The notes below the pieces were generated by a model, which worked only from the letters and a program-made list of their open reading frames with translations, was not told where the DNA came from and did not search any database. Shown piece after piece: positions 5,082-5,094 of a stretch of DNA of 5,094 bases; within the stretch, counting starts at the first letter, position 1, and each line of letters begins with the position of its first letter. Origin of the DNA: JBFJVZ01 sp041623895 (GTDB taxonomy: Bacteria > Planctomycetota > Planctomycetia > Pirellulales > Pirellulaceae); contig JBFJVZ010000476.1 of NCBI GenBank assembly GCA_041623895.1, positions 1 to 5,094 on the forward strand. Direction: 5' to 3'. The translations under genes and the position numbers were made by a program.

Positions 5082-5094
5082 ACGGAAAAACAAA

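Overview
The window (about 55-57% G+C by eye) is an ordinary chromosomal stretch from a free-living bacterium. The gene contents, the GTG starts, and the palindromic intergenic DNA of the type 'agcccccacgagcgg...' suggest a planctomycete of the Pirellulales (Rhodopirellula-like). That assignment rests on memory of such genomes and was not tested by any search. I see no mobile element genes, RNA genes, CRISPR array or phage genes.

Layout, left to right. Bases 1-84 are probably the tail of an unidentified + strand gene. A 127-base gap follows that holds three small palindromes. A crotonase (enoyl-CoA hydratase/isomerase) family gene lies at 212-997 (+) and has lost both glutamates of the hydratase active site. 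It converges, across a 111-base gap in which I see nothing clear, on a minus-strand pair: proC (pyrroline-5-carboxylate reductase, 1377-2183) followed 43 bases downstream by a 74-residue hypothetical protein (1109-1333). A 179-base divergent region (2184-2362) separates proC from argB. It carries two back-to-back promoter-like sequences and two perfect palindromes. Then, all on the + strand, come argB (2363-3226), argF (3321-4259) and rph (4342-5040). A 67-base near-perfect inverted repeat fills the argF-rph gap, and a further hairpin lies after rph.

How the genes fit together. ArgB (second step of ornithine synthesis) and ArgF (ornithine to citrulline) are arginine pathway enzymes. ProC makes proline from pyrroline-5-carboxylate. 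Both pathways start from glutamate and connect through ornithine and P5C, so a shared divergent control region between proC and argB makes biological sense. RNase PH (3' tRNA processing) is a housekeeping passenger at the end of the arg transcript. The crotonase has no obvious functional link to its neighbours.

No new biological system is evident. The points most worth a second look are the crotonase lacking its catalytic glutamates, the proC/argB control region, and the long inverted repeat between argF and rph.
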